Positions 1-8,432 of a DNA stretch of 27,910 bases are shown here, piece after piece. The stretch comes from M3007 sp046296435. Its GTDB lineage: Bacteria; Bacteroidota; Bacteroidia; Chitinophagales; Saprospiraceae. Each line of letters starts with the position of its first letter. The first letter of the stretch is position 1. The notes below the pieces were generated by a model. It saw nothing but the letters and a program-made list of their open reading frames with translations. It made no database searches and had not been told where the DNA came from. The stretch is from assembly GCA_046296435.1 (NCBI GenBank), contig JBKBLI010000047.1:1-27910 (forward strand), written 5' to 3'. The translations under genes and the position numbers were made by a program.

Positions 1-1287
1 CTTCGTTTGTTCGAACGGTCGCTTCCGGTAGATTTGCTGACAGTAGCTGAGGAGTTGCGCAAGAGCGGCGTCCTGGACAAAGTAGGCGGGAGTTATTATC
101 TGGCTCAGTTGACCAATAAAATTGCTTCGGGCGCCAATATTGAGTACCATGCGCGCATCATTGCAGAGAAGCATATACAGCGCGAATTGATTCGGGTCAG
201 CACCTCAACCATCCGCGACGCTTATGAAGAGACCACGGATGTATTTACGCTGTTGGACAATACAGAGAAAGGGCTTTTTGCCATCACGCAGAATAACCTA
301 AGCCGTTCTTTTGAGAGCATGGGGTCGCTTTCAAGTCGCGTGCTTCGGCATTTGGAAGAAGTCTCCCAAAAGACGGAGGGGTTGACCGGCGTGCCAACGG
401 GTTTTACGGAGTTGGACCGGCTGACATCAGGCTGGCAGCCGTCGGATTTGATCATAGTGGCTGCGCGACCGGGCATGGGTAAAACGGCCTTTGTATTGTC
501 TATGGCGCTCAATGCGGCGAAGGATTTTGGCAAGGGAATAGCCATATTTTCGCTTGAGATGGCCAGCACACAGTTGGTGCAGCGTCTCTTTTCTGCAGAG
601 TCGGAGATATCCGGTTCCAAAATGCGAAACGGAAAGTTGGAAGATTACGAATGGCACCAACTACAGAGCACGGTTGAACGCTTGAGCGGCGTGCCCATTT
701 TTATCGATGACACGCCGGCCATCAATATATTTGAATTGCGGGCAAAGTGTCGCCGGCTCAAAATGCAGCATGACATCCAGTTGATCATCATCGATTACTT
801 GCAATTGATGAGCGGGGCCTCAGAGAACAATCGCAGCAGCAACCGCGAGCAAGAAATAGCCGGTATATCGCGCGCGCTGAAATCGCTGGCTAAGGAGCTT
901 AACGTACCCGTTATCGCGCTCTCGCAACTGAGCCGGGCGGTCGAAGTGCGCGGCGGCAGCAAGCGGCCGCAGTTGAGCGACCTGAGGGAGTCCGGATCTA
1001 TCGAGCAGGATGCCGACATGGTAACGTTTATCTACAGACCGGAGTACTATCATATCTACGAAGATGAGAGCGGCAACAGCACCAAGGGTGTCGTAGAATT
1101 GATCGTAGCAAAGCACCGCCACGGCGCTTTGGCATCCATCAAGTTGAAATTTATTGAGCAGTTTGCTAAGTTTACCAATCTTGACGAGCCTCTTTTCCAG
1201 GGTCTTCCGCCTGTCGCACATGCCCGCAACCCGGATGGAGTATTTACGATGCCTTCGCGCATGAACGAAGAAGACATACCCTTTTGA
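1..1287 (+). CDS. dnaB: Replicative DNA helicase DnaB, 5'-truncated by the window edge
   Basis: Hexameric 5'-3' helicase that unwinds DNA ahead of the replisome. The frame is open from base 1 (L-R-L-F-E-R...) to the TGA at 1285-1287, giving 428 residues. The first recognisable stretch, PVDLLTVAEELRKSGVLD, is the middle of the N-terminal primase-interaction domain, so roughly the first 70-90 residues lie outside the window. The TTG at base 7 is not a real start. The RecA-like core shows Walker A ARPGMGKTAF (around 462-491), SLEMA, Walker B LIIIDYLQLM (781-810), the LSQLSR segment and a C-terminal KHRHG...IKLKF arginine-finger region. The tail ends in acidic NEEDIPF. No intein is visible. Family assignment is secure; the only defect is the missing 5' end. 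Confidence 0.97.
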   Translation, partial: LRLFERSLPVDLLTVAEELRKSGVLDKVGGSYYLAQLTNKIASGANIEYHARIIAEKHIQRELIRVSTSTIRDAYEETTDVFTLLDNTEKGLFAITQNNLSRSFESMGSLSSRVLRHLEEVSQKTEGLTGVPTGFTELDRLTSGWQPSDLIIVAARPGMGKTAFVLSMALNAAKDFGKGIAIFSLEMASTQLVQRLFSAESEISGSKMRNGKLEDYEWHQLQSTVERLSGVPIFIDDTPAINIFELRAKCRRLKMQHDIQLIIIDYLQLMSGASENNRSSNREQEIAGISRALKSLAKELNVPVIALSQLSRAVEVRGGSKRPQLSDLRESGSIEQDADMVTFIYRPEYYHIYEDESGNSTKGVVELIVAKHRHGALASIKLKFIEQFAKFTNLDEPLFQGLPPVAHARNPDGVFTMPSRMNEEDIPF

Positions 1288-1534
1288 TTATTGCTTCTAA
1301 GGCGCCTGTAGCGCCTCGTTCGTTGCGAAAAAAAAGCGGGCAGGCCTTTGCTCGCGCTCTCGTTTTTTGCTTCGGTTTTTGTTTTTTTCTAATAAAGAAA
1401 AGATCTATGGATTTGCCGCGGTGCTTTTTTGCAAAAAGTTACGGGATGACTGCATGTTTTTAGAAACTACGATTCAATTTTTCGTCCTAATTTTGACGCC
1501 GTATTTATTCATCATCACTCATCAACAGCTAACC

Positions 1535-2224
1535 ATGACTCGCAGCGCAATTGTTCTGGTATCGTTTCTTTTCACCACGCTCACGCCCCTTTTGGCTCAG
1601 TTCGGACCTGTCCAGGAGGTTGAGAAAAACATGTCGTTCGGTATGCGTCCATGCTTCAGATTGGATATACCCGGGGCTGAACCGCGTATGGTAGAGGATA
1701 TGTGGAAAGAATTCGCCCGTAAAAATTTCAACGCCAAGTTGAAGAAAGACAAGAAGTCCGGCGAATGGGTCGCCAATCAACTGAATTCGCCCATCATTGG
1801 CGCCACGCCATTCTCCATATACAGCGCCGTAGAAAAAAGCGGCAAGGAAAATGCAGCCATCAATATATGGTTCGATCTTGGATCAGGTTTTCTCAACCGC
1901 CGCGACCATGCGCGTTCCGCCGATGAAATGTCGCGACTGCTTCGTCAGTTTTATTTCGACGTGCGCCGCGTCGTGATCAACAACGAAATCAAAGCGGAAG
2001 AAGATAAACTCAAAGCCTTAGATGCGCGGCACAAGAAGTTGGTCAAAGATCTTGACGCATTGAACAAAGACATTGAAAACTACAAGGCCCGGATCAAAAA
2101 AGCCGAAGAGGACATCGTCAAAAACCAACGCGACCAGGAGAGCGCGCTCAAAGACATGGACAACCAGCGCCGCACGATCGAGGAGGTGCGGGTTCGTTTG
2201 CAAAACGTGGAGCGCGAGCAGTAA
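1535..2224 (+). CDS. Exported protein with C-terminal coiled coil, function unknown
   Basis: A 229-residue product of a gene I cannot assign to a characterised family. The ATG at 1535 begins a convincing signal peptide (MTRSAIVLVSFLFTTLTPLLA, cleavage before QFGPVQEV). The same frame is open further upstream from a TTG at 1367, but that would bury the signal peptide. After a globular segment of about 120 residues (NMSFGMRPCFRLDIPGAE, then INIWFDLGSGFLN), residues about 145-229 form one long charged heptad-like helix (EEDKLKALDARHKKLVKDLDAL and onward) with many K/E/D/Q and no Pro. It runs towards the GLPGLI gene with only 19 bases between the stop codons. I infer a periplasmic or surface-attached structural role; nothing catalytic is visible. 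Confidence 0.8.
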   Translation: MTRSAIVLVSFLFTTLTPLLAQFGPVQEVEKNMSFGMRPCFRLDIPGAEPRMVEDMWKEFARKNFNAKLKKDKKSGEWVANQLNSPIIGATPFSIYSAVEKSGKENAAINIWFDLGSGFLNRRDHARSADEMSRLLRQFYFDVRRVVINNEIKAEEDKLKALDARHKKLVKDLDALNKDIENYKARIKKAEEDIVKNQRDQESALKDMDNQRRTIEEVRVRLQNVEREQ

Positions 2225-2243
2225 TCGGCGGCGCGCGCTTGCA

Positions 2244-3002
2244 TCAGTAGCGTATCCCCCAGAAGTAGGGCTCCTCCGCTTTTATTTTGTCCTTGATGTG
2301 TTTATCGAGTTTTTCCAGATAGGTTGACTCGCTGATCTTTTTCGCCTTCACTTTGGCGGGTAGGGAGAGAGACTGGGGTGTAGGCGTGCGTGGGCTGATG
2401 CGGTCGGCTACAATCATTATCGCGCCTTCATTGACGTCTATTTCCAAAATCAGACCGGGCAGCCCCCAGAATCGCTCAGGGCCGGCCCTACTGGGGATAT
2501 CCATTGCAAACCAAGCCGTGACGGTCTGCCGCTTGATCGTATCGATATATACCGCGTTCATGCACAGGTAGCCGGCCACCTCCTTCAGGTCGTTTCGGAT
2601 GCGCCAGTGTGGCGCCGCTAAGGAGTCCTCTATAAGCCAGGTCTTGCCTTCGAGGGTCAGGATATCGCTTATTTTGCCGGCTGCAAAATCGCGGCGCACG
2701 TAAAATGGCTCCTTGCGCCATTTGTATCCCGTGTCCTCGAATTCCTCGTCGGACTCGCGGTAGAGACTTATCTCCGGCGTGAAAAACAAAGAGGTGTAAC
2801 TGCTCCATGTCGAGCGATTGCCCCAGGTGTAGGCCATTTTTTCTTTTTGTTGCGGCGACAGGTAGTCCAATGTGGCCATCATCTTGACCCAGTCGCTGGT
2901 GTGTACGTAGCGCACTTCTGCGGCGTGAATGGGGGCTGGAGCTTGGGCGTAAGCGAACGATGCGCGTAGGTATATCGCTATGATCAGACCAAATTTGTAC
3001 AT
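2244..3002 (-). CDS. GLPGLI family exported protein
   Basis: A 252-residue secreted protein of the GLPGLI family, a group of unknown function found mainly in Bacteroidota. The diagnostic motif is present as GPERFWGLPGLILEID near residue 185. I choose the ATG at 3002 because it gives a signal peptide (MYKFGLIIAIYLRASFAYAQ); the frame is open a further 57 codons upstream but without a signal-like sequence. Other family-like features are the paired aromatic/charged N-terminal region (YVHTSDW), Y-L-C-M-N-A before the motif, and TVTAWFAMDIP. It ends in WGIRY-stop. The gene sits 103 bases downstream of the sbcC stop on the same strand, so it may be read through from sbcDC or use its own promoter. 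I see no clear -7 box. Confidence 0.9.
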   Translation of the reverse strand: MYKFGLIIAIYLRASFAYAQAPAPIHAAEVRYVHTSDWVKMMATLDYLSPQQKEKMAYTWGNRSTWSSYTSLFFTPEISLYRESDEEFEDTGYKWRKEPFYVRRDFAAGKISDILTLEGKTWLIEDSLAAPHWRIRNDLKEVAGYLCMNAVYIDTIKRQTVTAWFAMDIPSRAGPERFWGLPGLILEIDVNEGAIMIVADRISPRTPTPQSLSLPAKVKAKKISESTYLEKLDKHIKDKIKAEEPYFWGIRY

Positions 3003-3105
3003 GTGTTTCGGTTTTGTAAAAAATAGGGCGCGGGGCAAAGTGTGTGTGTGAAAAGAGGGCGAGAGGGCAGGGTACGGGCAAGCCTTTAGGATGCATGTGG
3101 ATTGG

Positions 3106-5520
3106 CTACGAACTCCAGAGCGCCCGACTACCGGTTTGCTCTTGTCGCACTTCGAGGATGTGTTGGAATGCATCCCGAACCGATTCTATGTGCGTCACCA
3201 CATAGATCTGGCGAAATTGTTCTTTGAGCAATTGCAAAGCGGCGAGGATGTTCTCTCTGCGGATCTCGTCCTGCGAGCCGAAGATCTCGTCGAAGCCGAG
3301 AAAGCCGAGGTGTTGTTCGGCGCCGGCGAGGGTCGCGACGGCCTTGGTGACGGCAATGCGCAGACAAAAACAAGCCAGATCTGTTTCTCCGCCGGAAAAT
3401 CGGCTTACGGGATAAGGCGTTCCGCCATCAAAAATCCAGAAATCAAAATTCTCGTCAACATGGATACCCTCGTATTTGCCTTCAGTGATACGTTGGAACA
3501 GGGCGCCAGCCTCTGCGCTTATGGCGGGTCCGACGCGGGCGAGGGTTTCGTCTTTGAATTGTTTGATGCAGTTTTCGAGATGGATCAGGGCGTCGCGTTC
3601 TTGTATTTTTTCCTGAATTTGGTTGAGCATTCGCTGGTTGTCGTCAAGCCTTGCCCGGAGCTTGTCTGCGTCGCGGCGCATGCTTTCCCCCTTTGCGCGG
3701 GCTTCGCTCAGGATTTCAGCCTGGCGACTGAGTTTTTGAGCAAATTCGTTGCGTTCGCGGTTTACCGCATCGAAAGTCGCGGGGTTGAAAGCGATCTCCC
3801 GGATGTTTTCGTTGCAGCGGTGGATCGAGGTTTCAGTTTCGCGTCGGCTTTGTTCGTTGTTCGATAGATTTTTTTCGATGGCGGGGATATCGCGTTTTAG
3901 AGATTCATCTTCTTTTTCCCATGCGGCGATTGTTTTCCCGGCGATTTCGTAGCGAGATTTGAGTTCCCGGTGTAAATTAGCGTCATAGGTTTCGGCGCCG
4001 GGGCCTACGGATTGGAGTTGGGCCAATAAGCGCTCGAGTTGTAGGTTCAATTCGGCGCTACGGGCAGACTCTTCTTCGCGGCGTTTGCGTTGGTCTTGCA
4101 GTTTGCTGCGGCGTATGATGGCCGCTTCTCGGTCTTTTTGCAGGAGCGTCAGGTCTTTTTTTAGTTGGGTTTCGATGCTTTCCAGTTCGCGCCGTTCGGC
4201 GTCTAAGTCGCGGATTTCTACATTTTTTTCGTGTTCGATTTCTCTCAGCATGTCGTCCATGACCTGGTCGTATGCCTCGAGCAGGGGTCTGAGGCAAGTT
4301 GGGCAAGAGCCGTTTTTTCCGCTTTTTCGGAGGTCATCTATTCTTTTTTTTCGCTCGGCGATGCGATGGGCGATTATTTTGATGTGTTCGCCGTTGAGGC
4401 GTATTTGGGCGCCAAGTTCCTCTAAACGGCGTTCGAGTTCTGCGATTTCTTGCGCAATCTTAGCGATGAGCAGGTTGTTATCGCGTTCGGTCTCCAATTC
4501 GGCGTCGAGGTGTGTGAGGAGTTCCGTTTGCTTGGCGATGGCTTCCTTTTTTTCGTAGATGCGCGAAGCGAGTTCGCGAGTGAGGCGGAAGCGCTCGAGT
4601 TGGTCTTCTTGTTGGGTGATGGCTTCCCGCAATTTTTGCAGCGCTGCGTAGTCGGGTTTGTTTTGCAAGTGCGCTTCTTTGCGTTTGGCGAGGTCGGATT
4701 GGGTGGTTTGGAGGCGCGCGTATTCTGCGCTCAGCGTCTGCAGGCGGCTTTTGAGGGCTTCTCTTTCGGCGATGGCCTTTTGATGTTGATCTTTTCGGAG
4801 GCTTTGGGCGTCGAAGCGGCATTTTATTTCGACGTCCAGCGCTTTCATTTTATCGTATTCGGTCTGTTCGCTGGCGATCGCCCGATCCTGTTCCTGCGCC
4901 ATTTGTAGCATGCGTTCGATTTCCTGCCGTATTTTTTCGACCTCTTCGGGGGGCAACAGCGCTTCGCTTTGTCCTTTGATTTGGTTGGCGATGTCGCGGA
5001 CATCCTGGCGGACAAGGATCTGAATGCGGTCTAATTTTTCCAGCCCCAGCATTTGCCGGATCATTTTTTTGCGGGATTCTCCGCCTGTTCGGGAGAGGGC
5101 GTCCAATTCCTTTTGAGCGGCGAAAGCTGTATTGCGGAACCCGCTGGAATCTAAGCCGAGTCGTTTTTGGATTTCCTCGTTTACAGCGGTGACGCCGTCG
5201 GCGATGAGCGAGTCGTTGCGATAAAGCAGGGCTTGCGCATCGGAGCGCTTGCCTTTGAGCAGGCGTTCGACGCGGTAGAGGTTGTTGTCGAGAAAAAAAT
5301 TCAGACTGACTTCGACCGGAGAGCTGTGAGGGGTGTGGGCTGTGCGAATATGCTCTTTTGCACCGTCTTCTTTTCCGAAAAGGGCGTAAACGATCGCGTT
5401 GAACAAAGTGGATTTGCCGGCGCCATTGCGTCCGACGATGCAGACCAATCCCTCGCGAAATTCAAGATCCAGGTAGCGATATTGCTTATAGAATCGCAAA
5501 TGAAGGCTTTGAAGGATCAT
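3106..5520 (-). CDS. sbcC: SbcC/Rad50-like nuclease-complex ATPase
   Basis: ATPase and tether subunit of the SbcCD (Mre11-Rad50-like) complex, which cleaves hairpins and protein-blocked DNA ends. The 804 residues run: N-terminal ATPase half with Walker A GRNGAGKST (around residues 30-38); a long charged coiled coil; a zinc hook CPTC (Cys406 and Cys409); a returning coil; then the signature motif SRFSGGETDLACF and Walker B LGFLGFDEIFGSQD, with the switch histidine in YVVTHIES. It is shorter than the roughly 1,050-residue E. coli protein, nearly all of the difference being coil length. Its ATG (5520-5518) overlaps the sbcD TGA (5519-5517) as ATGA, which indicates translational coupling. Identity is secure. 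Confidence 0.95.
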   Translation of the reverse strand: MILQSLHLRFYKQYRYLDLEFREGLVCIVGRNGAGKSTLFNAIVYALFGKEDGAKEHIRTAHTPHSSPVEVSLNFFLDNNLYRVERLLKGKRSDAQALLYRNDSLIADGVTAVNEEIQKRLGLDSSGFRNTAFAAQKELDALSRTGGESRKKMIRQMLGLEKLDRIQILVRQDVRDIANQIKGQSEALLPPEEVEKIRQEIERMLQMAQEQDRAIASEQTEYDKMKALDVEIKCRFDAQSLRKDQHQKAIAEREALKSRLQTLSAEYARLQTTQSDLAKRKEAHLQNKPDYAALQKLREAITQQEDQLERFRLTRELASRIYEKKEAIAKQTELLTHLDAELETERDNNLLIAKIAQEIAELERRLEELGAQIRLNGEHIKIIAHRIAERKKRIDDLRKSGKNGSCPTCLRPLLEAYDQVMDDMLREIEHEKNVEIRDLDAERRELESIETQLKKDLTLLQKDREAAIIRRSKLQDQRKRREEESARSAELNLQLERLLAQLQSVGPGAETYDANLHRELKSRYEIAGKTIAAWEKEDESLKRDIPAIEKNLSNNEQSRRETETSIHRCNENIREIAFNPATFDAVNRERNEFAQKLSRQAEILSEARAKGESMRRDADKLRARLDDNQRMLNQIQEKIQERDALIHLENCIKQFKDETLARVGPAISAEAGALFQRITEGKYEGIHVDENFDFWIFDGGTPYPVSRFSGGETDLACFCLRIAVTKAVATLAGAEQHLGFLGFDEIFGSQDEIRRENILAALQLLKEQFRQIYVVTHIESVRDAFQHILEVRQEQTGSRALWSS

Positions 5521-6647
5521 GGCGTTTCGGCAATTTCGAAATAGCGCTTGGCGAGGGCGCGAATTTTTTTGCCAAATTCGGGCTGGTCGGCGTATTGCTC
5601 GACGATATAAGCGTCGAAGAGGCCGCCCAAGCTTTCGAAGCGGACACCTTCGAGTTGTTCGGCAAAAGAGGGGGCGCTTTCAGCCGGACTGCGTTTGATG
5701 TTGAGTTGCATGCAATCCGGGAAAAAACGGCGCAGTTCTTGATTGTTGAGCGTCAGATATTGGCTGGCGCTCAAGCCGTGAAGTCCCAGCGTGACGATAT
5801 GATCGCGGGTATCCTGCGCGGCGCTTAAGGCCTCCAGTTGGGCATAGATTTCCTGAACGCTTAGGAGGTAGCAGTTGCGGATCTCAAAGCAAGTCCAGGG
5901 TCGGTTGGCGATAGGATGAAAAACCGGTTTTTGCGCTTGCTCGGTGTCCAGCAGCAAAAAACCCTTGGGGACGCCGGTTTCTGCATCGCTGAAGCTCTCC
6001 GTAGCGCCGCAGTACCATGCGTTGGCTTTTACTTCCGCTTTTTGGGTCTTGTGCCAGTGTCCGAGAGCGACGTAGTCGAACTGAGCGAGTGCGGATAGCG
6101 CTTCGTCGGGGAAGCGCTGCTCTCCGTACTCGTCCATCAGGTAGCGAGCGCCCAGCGAAAGGTGCATGATCAGCAGGTTGAAGCGGCCGGGCTGCGGCCG
6201 GATGCACCCCAGCTCTTGCTGCAAGTTGCGCGGGTCTTGCACATGAGGCAGGGCATGCACGGCGATTGGGCCATATTCGCGATAGGCGTAAACGGGTTCG
6301 AAAAACGCTTCTACGCCCGGAAGCACGCCAAGCGCTTTGAGGATGGGCGCCGTGAAGGCGTTGCGCGGCGCTTCGTGATTGCCGGCAATCACGCACAGCG
6401 GTATTTTGGCTTCGACCAACCTGTTCAACTGCTCCAGAGCGAAAGTCAGGGCCCGATTGGAGGGGCTGGGCCGGTGAAAGACATCGCCCGCGTGGATCAT
6501 CAGGTCGGGCCGGAGGCGGAGGGCAGCGTCGATCACTTGTTCGAAAGCGCGATAGACGTCGTCTTCGCGGGTATTGACTCCGAGCGAATTGACGTGGTCG
6601 TAGGCCTGATAGCCCAGGTGCGTATCCGAAAAATGCAGTATCCGCAT
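5517..6647 (-). CDS. sbcD: SbcD/Mre11-like exonuclease subunit
   Basis: Metallophosphoesterase nuclease subunit, partner of SbcC. The 376-residue product starting at the ATG at 6647 opens directly with MRILHFSDTHLG, as expected for the family. The frame continues 20 codons upstream (MRLQHSWRS...) but that segment is not family-like. Metal-binding phosphoesterase motifs appear in order: DTH near residue 8-10, GDVFHRPSPSNRAL near 50, GNHEAPRN near 85-92, HLSLGARY, and LGHWHKTQ near 195. The C-terminal part is the variable capping region. It overlaps sbcC by 4 bases, so the two subunits are probably made in fixed proportion. The 264 bases upstream (to murF) hold a T9A9 palindrome and a hairpin, but no recognised -7 box. 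Confidence 0.95.
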   Translation of the reverse strand: MRILHFSDTHLGYQAYDHVNSLGVNTREDDVYRAFEQVIDAALRLRPDLMIHAGDVFHRPSPSNRALTFALEQLNRLVEAKIPLCVIAGNHEAPRNAFTAPILKALGVLPGVEAFFEPVYAYREYGPIAVHALPHVQDPRNLQQELGCIRPQPGRFNLLIMHLSLGARYLMDEYGEQRFPDEALSALAQFDYVALGHWHKTQKAEVKANAWYCGATESFSDAETGVPKGFLLLDTEQAQKPVFHPIANRPWTCFEIRNCYLLSVQEIYAQLEALSAAQDTRDHIVTLGLHGLSASQYLTLNNQELRRFFPDCMQLNIKRSPAESAPSFAEQLEGVRFESLGGLFDAYIVEQYADQPEFGKKIRALAKRYFEIAETP

Positions 6648-6726
6648 GCTTTTGAGTTGCTTGATATGGAGCGTGCTTGCGCTGCGCCATGAATGTTGCA
6701 AGCGCAACGCGCACCCGCCGCTTTGC

Positions 6727-6744
6727 TTTTTTTTTAAAAAAAAA
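6727..6744. repeat. T9A9 perfect palindrome
   Basis: Nine T followed directly by nine A, in the gene-free stretch between murF and sbcD and inside GC-rich flanks (CGCCGCTTTGC before, CAAGACGCGCC after). The flanks resemble those of the copy at 25302-25318, which shares the pattern GC-T(8-9)-A(9)-CAARACRCG. It is one of a dispersed set described in the findings. Confidence 0.8.
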
Positions 6745-6828
6745 CAAGACGCGCCTCACTCAGACATTAACGCCTTTGAAGCCGCATGGATTGCCCTTTT
6801 GACAAACAACGGAGGTCCGGGCGCGGCA

Positions 6829-6860
6829 GGCAAGCGGTCGTTTGTAACCCTGCGCTTGCC
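6829..6860. other. Inverted repeat downstream of murF
   Basis: GGCAAGCG (6829-6836) pairs with CGCTTGCC (6853-6860) across a 16-base loop. It lies 52 bases past the murF stop on the strand of murF transcription. No T run follows on the minus strand, so it is not a standard intrinsic terminator. It could stabilise the murF 3' end or be chance. Confidence 0.4.
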
Positions 6861-6911
6861 CTTTGCCGCTTTTTTGTCCCGAGGTAGAGCGGCCGGTGTT
6901 GGCGCGCGCGT

Positions 6912-8231
6912 TCAGAGGTCCAACAATTTTTCTAAGCGCATCGCCCTGGATCCCTTGATGAGGATATGCGTATCTGTGAAGTGTTGCTTGTCGAACCAGA
7001 CTTTCGCCTCTTCTACATTGGGGAAGTAGAGCGTCGTTTTTTTGGTGTCTTTGCAACGGCCAAATTCAGGCCCAATGAGCGCCAGATGCAGTTTTGAACT
7101 CAACTGGCGGATGCGCCGAAGCAAAAATTCGTGCTCTTTTTGGCTTTTTTCGCCCAGTTCGAGCATGTCGCCAAGGATGGCGAGTTGTTTGCCTTCGTGC
7201 GGCATGGCAACCAGATTTTTGATGGCCGACAGGGCGCTGCTCGGGTTAGAGTTGTAGGCGTCGAGCAGGATGCGGTTGCTGCCGTAATCGATCCATTGCG
7301 AGCGATTGGGCAAGGGTTCGTATCTTTCAATGGCGGCCTTGATGTCGTCTGCCGGAATTTTGAAATAAATACCCAGCGCTACGGCGGTCATGATATTGTG
7401 AAAGTTATGTATGCCGCTGAGTTTGCTCTTCACGTTGACCCGTAAGTTGAAGTCCGAAAGGAAATCAACAGAAACGTAAGGCACATATTCGCGTAATTGT
7501 ACGTCGATGACGTTGCTATTATGGTGCAGGTACTCCGCTTTGCGATAGATGATTTTGCGCTTGATTTGGTTGCACATTCTGTTCAAGTGCTTTTCGGATG
7601 TATTCACAAAGATCATCCCCTTGCGCTCGTCCAAATAATTGTATAGCTCGCCTTCGCCTTTTTTGACCCCTTCAATGTCGCCGAAACCTTCCAGGTGTTC
7701 TTTGCCGATATTGGTGAGCAAGCCATGCGTAGGCTCCGCTATGTTGCAGAGTTCGGTCATATCCCCTAATCGGTTGGCGCCCATTTCGACGATTGCTACT
7801 TCTGCATTGGACGGCATAGCGAGCAGGGTAAGCGGCACGCCGATGTGGTTGTTGAAATTGCCGGGCGTGCTGTGGCAGGAGTAACGCATCGAAAGCACGG
7901 CCGCGACCAGTTCTTTGGTAGTTGTTTTGCCGTTGGAGCCGCCGATGGCTATGACCGGTATCGAAAATTGCCTCCGGTGATGTCTTGCCAGGTCTTGCAG
8001 GGCCTGCAAGGCGTTGGTCGTCAGCAGAATTTTATCGTTGGTCGCATGGTCCGGATTATCCACCACCGCATAAGCGGCGCCTTTTCGCAGGGCTTCGGCC
8101 GCGAAAGCGCCGCCGTCAAAACGTTCTCCTTTCAGCCCAAAGAAGATGCCACCCGGCTGCATCGTTCGCGTGTCTATGTAGACATGGGGGTGTTTTTTGT
8201 AGCGCTCGTATAACGATTGGGTGGAAATCAT
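6912..8231 (-). CDS. murF: UDP-N-acetylmuramoyl-tripeptide--D-alanyl-D-alanine ligase MurF
   Basis: Cytoplasmic ATP-dependent ligase that adds D-Ala-D-Ala to the UDP-MurNAc-tripeptide, the last cytoplasmic peptide step of peptidoglycan synthesis. The 439 residues match the usual family length. The N-terminal uridine-binding domain shows DTRTMQPGGIFFGLKGERFDGG. The central Mur ligase domain has the ATP loop GGSNGKTTTKE (about residues 97-107), then TPGNFNNHIGVPLTLL, EMGANRLGDM and the metal-region LTNIGKEHLEGFG. The C-terminal domain has DAYNSNPSS and ILGDMLELGE. The ATG at 8231 is the only reasonable start. It is divergent from ahcY; a CTTTGCGGCC box lies about 35 bases upstream on its own strand. 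No other mur or division genes adjoin it here. Confidence 0.96.
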   Translation of the reverse strand: MISTQSLYERYKKHPHVYIDTRTMQPGGIFFGLKGERFDGGAFAAEALRKGAAYAVVDNPDHATNDKILLTTNALQALQDLARHHRRQFSIPVIAIGGSNGKTTTKELVAAVLSMRYSCHSTPGNFNNHIGVPLTLLAMPSNAEVAIVEMGANRLGDMTELCNIAEPTHGLLTNIGKEHLEGFGDIEGVKKGEGELYNYLDERKGMIFVNTSEKHLNRMCNQIKRKIIYRKAEYLHHNSNVIDVQLREYVPYVSVDFLSDFNLRVNVKSKLSGIHNFHNIMTAVALGIYFKIPADDIKAAIERYEPLPNRSQWIDYGSNRILLDAYNSNPSSALSAIKNLVAMPHEGKQLAILGDMLELGEKSQKEHEFLLRRIRQLSSKLHLALIGPEFGRCKDTKKTTLYFPNVEEAKVWFDKQHFTDTHILIKGSRAMRLEKLLDL

Positions 8232-8265
8232 ACTGGATTAAATTCAACCATCAATTTATGTGACA

Positions 8266-8275
8266 GGCCGCAAAG
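8266..8275 (-). promoter_or_regulatory. Probable murF promoter -7 region
   Basis: Read on the minus strand, the sequence is GATCTTTGCGGCC, one base from the Bacteroidota -7 consensus TAnnTTTG, and it ends about 35 bases before the murF ATG. The ten bases CTTTGCGGCC are identical to those in the opposite-facing ahcY promoter at 8343-8352. No good -33 TTTG is seen. Confidence 0.5.
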
Positions 8276-8339
8276 ATCGAGGGTTTTTCGTATTTGCAAT
8301 GAATACGTGCGATATCGATACGAAAACAGGATAAATCCG

Positions 8340-8347
8340 TAACTTTG
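8340..8347 (+). promoter_or_regulatory. ahcY promoter -7 box TAACTTTG
   Basis: An exact match to the Bacteroidota -7 consensus TAnnTTTG, 85 bases before the ahcY ATG. A -33 TTTG is not at the expected distance. The box runs into a 14-base perfect palindrome, TTTGCGGCCGCAAA (8344-8357), which would cover the transcription start and could be an operator. Confidence 0.6.
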
Positions 8348-8406
8348 CGGCCGCAAACAGGCGCCGATTTTCAAAATTATATTTTGACTAACAAGCGCTT
8401 TTTTTA

Positions 8407-8423
8407 TTTTTTCAAGAAAAAAA
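8407..8423. repeat. T6-CAAG-A7 imperfect palindrome before ahcY
   Basis: A T tract followed by an A tract in the ahcY leader, ending 9 bases before the ATG. A second T7 run (8399-8405) precedes it. The A-rich end next to the start codon may help ribosome loading in a gene without a Shine-Dalgarno sequence. Confidence 0.6.
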
Positions 8424-8432
8424 TTACTTTAC

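Noticed and set aside
1301..1315. Possible dnaB terminator GGCGC-CTGTA-GCGCC
   Set aside because: Only a 5-bp stem and followed by TCGTTCGTTG, not a T run; too weak to call.
3091..3867. 258-codon open frame antisense to sbcC
   Set aside because: It lies opposite the SbcC signature and Walker B region; its Phe/Val/Glu-rich translation is a by-product of Lys/Glu codons on the coding strand.
6760..7056. 98-codon minus-strand frame overlapping the murF 3' end
   Set aside because: Half of it is out-of-frame murF; the rest has no signal, domain or start context.
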